Source of the DNA: Mesoflavibacter zeaxanthinifaciens DSM 18436
GTDB lineage: Bacteria > Bacteroidota > Bacteroidia > Flavobacteriales > Flavobacteriaceae
NCBI RefSeq assembly: GCF_000422365.1
Contig: NZ_AULQ01000002.1
Coordinates: forward strand, 186,001-250,000
Length of the DNA: 64,000 bases
Reading direction: 5' to 3'
Shown: piece by piece, positions 62,995-64,000 of the stretch
How the letters are laid out: each line of letters begins with the position of its first letter
How positions within the stretch are numbered: the first letter of the stretch is position 1
Translations under genes and position numbers: made by a program
The notes under the pieces: generated by a model
What the model saw: the letters and a program-made list of their open reading frames with translations, nothing else
Told to the model about the DNA's origin: nothing
Database searches by the model: none

Positions 62995-64000
62995 TTATAG
63001 AATATTTAAAATACCTTTATATATTTTACAATATTCATTAGCAATTGCTTCCCAATTAAAAGTTTTGCTTTCAACAATTGCTGTATTAGATATTTTAGAA
63101 TAATTATTAAGTAATGCCCTTATTTTACTTGTCTCTAATTTTAAGTCTAATATGTTTATTGGTACTCCAACATGACCTTCTTTAAAATAACCATCTACGC
63201 CTTGGTTTTTAGTATATATAATTGGTAAACCTTGAGACATTGCTTCTATATATACTAAACCAAAAGTTTCTTTTTTAGATAACATTATAAAAAAATCTGA
63301 TTTATTGAACTCTTTTTTAAGAGTTTCCTTTTCATAAACAGGACCTAAATAATCAATCCAATTATTGGTCTTAATTAATTTTAAAATATTTGAAGACTTT
63401 TTTGTTTCTGGACCAATTATAGTAAACTTTACCTTTAATTTATATGTTTTCTCTATATTCTTTAAAAAGCTAATAGCGCCTTCTATATTTTTATTACTAT
63501 CTAAAACTCCAATAAATAAAAATCTAATTTCTTCTTTATTTAAATCTCTAGGTTTTACAGTTGTGTTAAGCCAGAAAGTATCTATACCGTTGGGGATTAC
63601 TTTAGTTTTTTTTGTAAATTCATTTTCATAGCCACGAAACGTATTTTTTTTTAAAAAATTTTGATAAGAAGGAGATATGAAAATAATGCTTTCTGAAGCT
63701 TTTAATATTTCTTTTGCATATAATCTAAGATTAATGAAATATTTATAGAAAATATTTACATCGGTATTTCTAATTGCCGAAATATATGGGATATTATACT
63801 TCTTTTTTATTTCAAAAGCGACACCTCCATTTGAATACAAAAAATGAGAATGAACTATGTCTATCATGGATAAATCTATTTTAGATTCTATATCATTTAA
63901 AATCGTTTTTATTTTTAAATGATATAATACTCTCATGGACTTTTTTAAAATTACAGAATATACTAAAGTAGTATTTTCAAATGCTTTAAATTGTTTTTCA
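62995..64000 (-). CDS. Glycosyltransferase family 4, N-terminus beyond right edge
   Basis: The frame stays open from the Met at 63936 to the end of the window, adding 21 codons, so the true start lies outside and at least 334 residues are visible. IDIVHSHFLYSNGGVAFEIKKKYNIPYI belongs to the N-terminal GT-B domain; VIPNGID, RFLFIGVL, SKKETFGLVYIEAMSQGLPIIY with the Glu-x7-Glu motif, and FNWEAIANEY near the end are GT4 donor-domain signatures. It acts in surface polysaccharide assembly; the transferred sugar is unknown. Confidence 0.85.
   Translation of the reverse strand, partial: EKQFKAFENTTLVYSVILKKSMRVLYHLKIKTILNDIESKIDLSMIDIVHSHFLYSNGGVAFEIKKKYNIPYISAIRNTDVNIFYKYFINLRLYAKEILKASESIIFISPSYQNFLKKNTFRGYENEFTKKTKVIPNGIDTFWLNTTVKPRDLNKEEIRFLFIGVLDSNKNIEGAISFLKNIEKTYKLKVKFTIIGPETKKSSNILKLIKTNNWIDYLGPVYEKETLKKEFNKSDFFIMLSKKETFGLVYIEAMSQGLPIIYTKNQGVDGYFKEGHVGVPINILDLKLETSKIRALLNNYSKISNTAIVESKTFNWEAIANEYCKIYKGILNIL

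Overview
The window is AT-rich Bacteroidota DNA, almost certainly from a marine-type Flavobacteriaceae. The evidence is type IX secretion (a T9SS C-terminal sorting domain, a SprE/PorW-like lipoprotein), the typical family gene order around dprA, the HU/SPOR gene and envC, a bactofilin-ATP synthase cluster without beta and epsilon genes, DUF4254/DUF4292/DUF5687/DUF6341/DUF6427-type families, and TAnnTTTG-like -7 promoter boxes. No rRNA, tRNA or CRISPR array was recognised.

Region 1 (1-18.65 kb) is accessory DNA. It starts with a truncated secreted protein and a GloVer-repeat T9SS cargo protein. An orphan XRE regulator, a structured intergenic stretch and a 644-residue protein with a hidden TIR-like segment follow, then a TPR histidine kinase/LuxR regulator pair. 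Next comes a compact defence-like cluster: a ThsB-like TIR gene (9108-9638, minus) divergent from a tight five-gene plus-strand operon (9777-13125). That operon encodes a candidate gasdermin-like protein, a TIR protein, a second ThsB-type TIR, a caspase-like (C14) protease with a His/Cys dyad, and a membrane protein. An ADP-ribosyltransferase-like gene, a small Cys-tailed protein, a VirD4/HerA-type ATPase fused to a nuclease-like domain, and a large serine recombinase complete the right part. The recombinase abuts and overlaps a dprA gene that breaks off after its Rossmann core motif, so the island appears to be integrated in dprA. The missing 3' half of dprA is not seen in the window, so the left junction probably lies beyond position 1.

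Region 2 (18.6-28.3 kb) is core chromosome: the dprA 5' remnant, an HU/SPOR protein, an acyl-CoA thioesterase, then a long minus-strand run (envC, a DUF4292 lipoprotein, a TPR protein, a sugar nucleotidyltransferase, dut, a flippase and two paralogous lipoproteins).

Region 3 (28.3-41.3 kb) holds atpG-A-H-F-E-B with a DUF6168-like protein, AtpZ, bactofilin and SprE/PorW, then an ABC exporter, two membrane proteins and a PadR regulator. Region 4 (41.3-47.5 kb) is housekeeping: a PaaE-like reductase, GT9, DUF4254, upp, two membrane proteins and purD.

Region 5 (47.7-64 kb) is a surface polysaccharide cluster. It has a CapK-like AMP ligase, GT2, a long WbaP-like initiating transferase, UDP-xylose synthase and UDP-glucose dehydrogenase. 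A PglF/PglE/PglD/PglC-like set should make and load a diacetylbacillosamine-type sugar. Two GT4 enzymes and three O-antigen polymerase/ligase-like proteins follow, two of them tandem paralogs. The last GT4 gene runs off the right edge.
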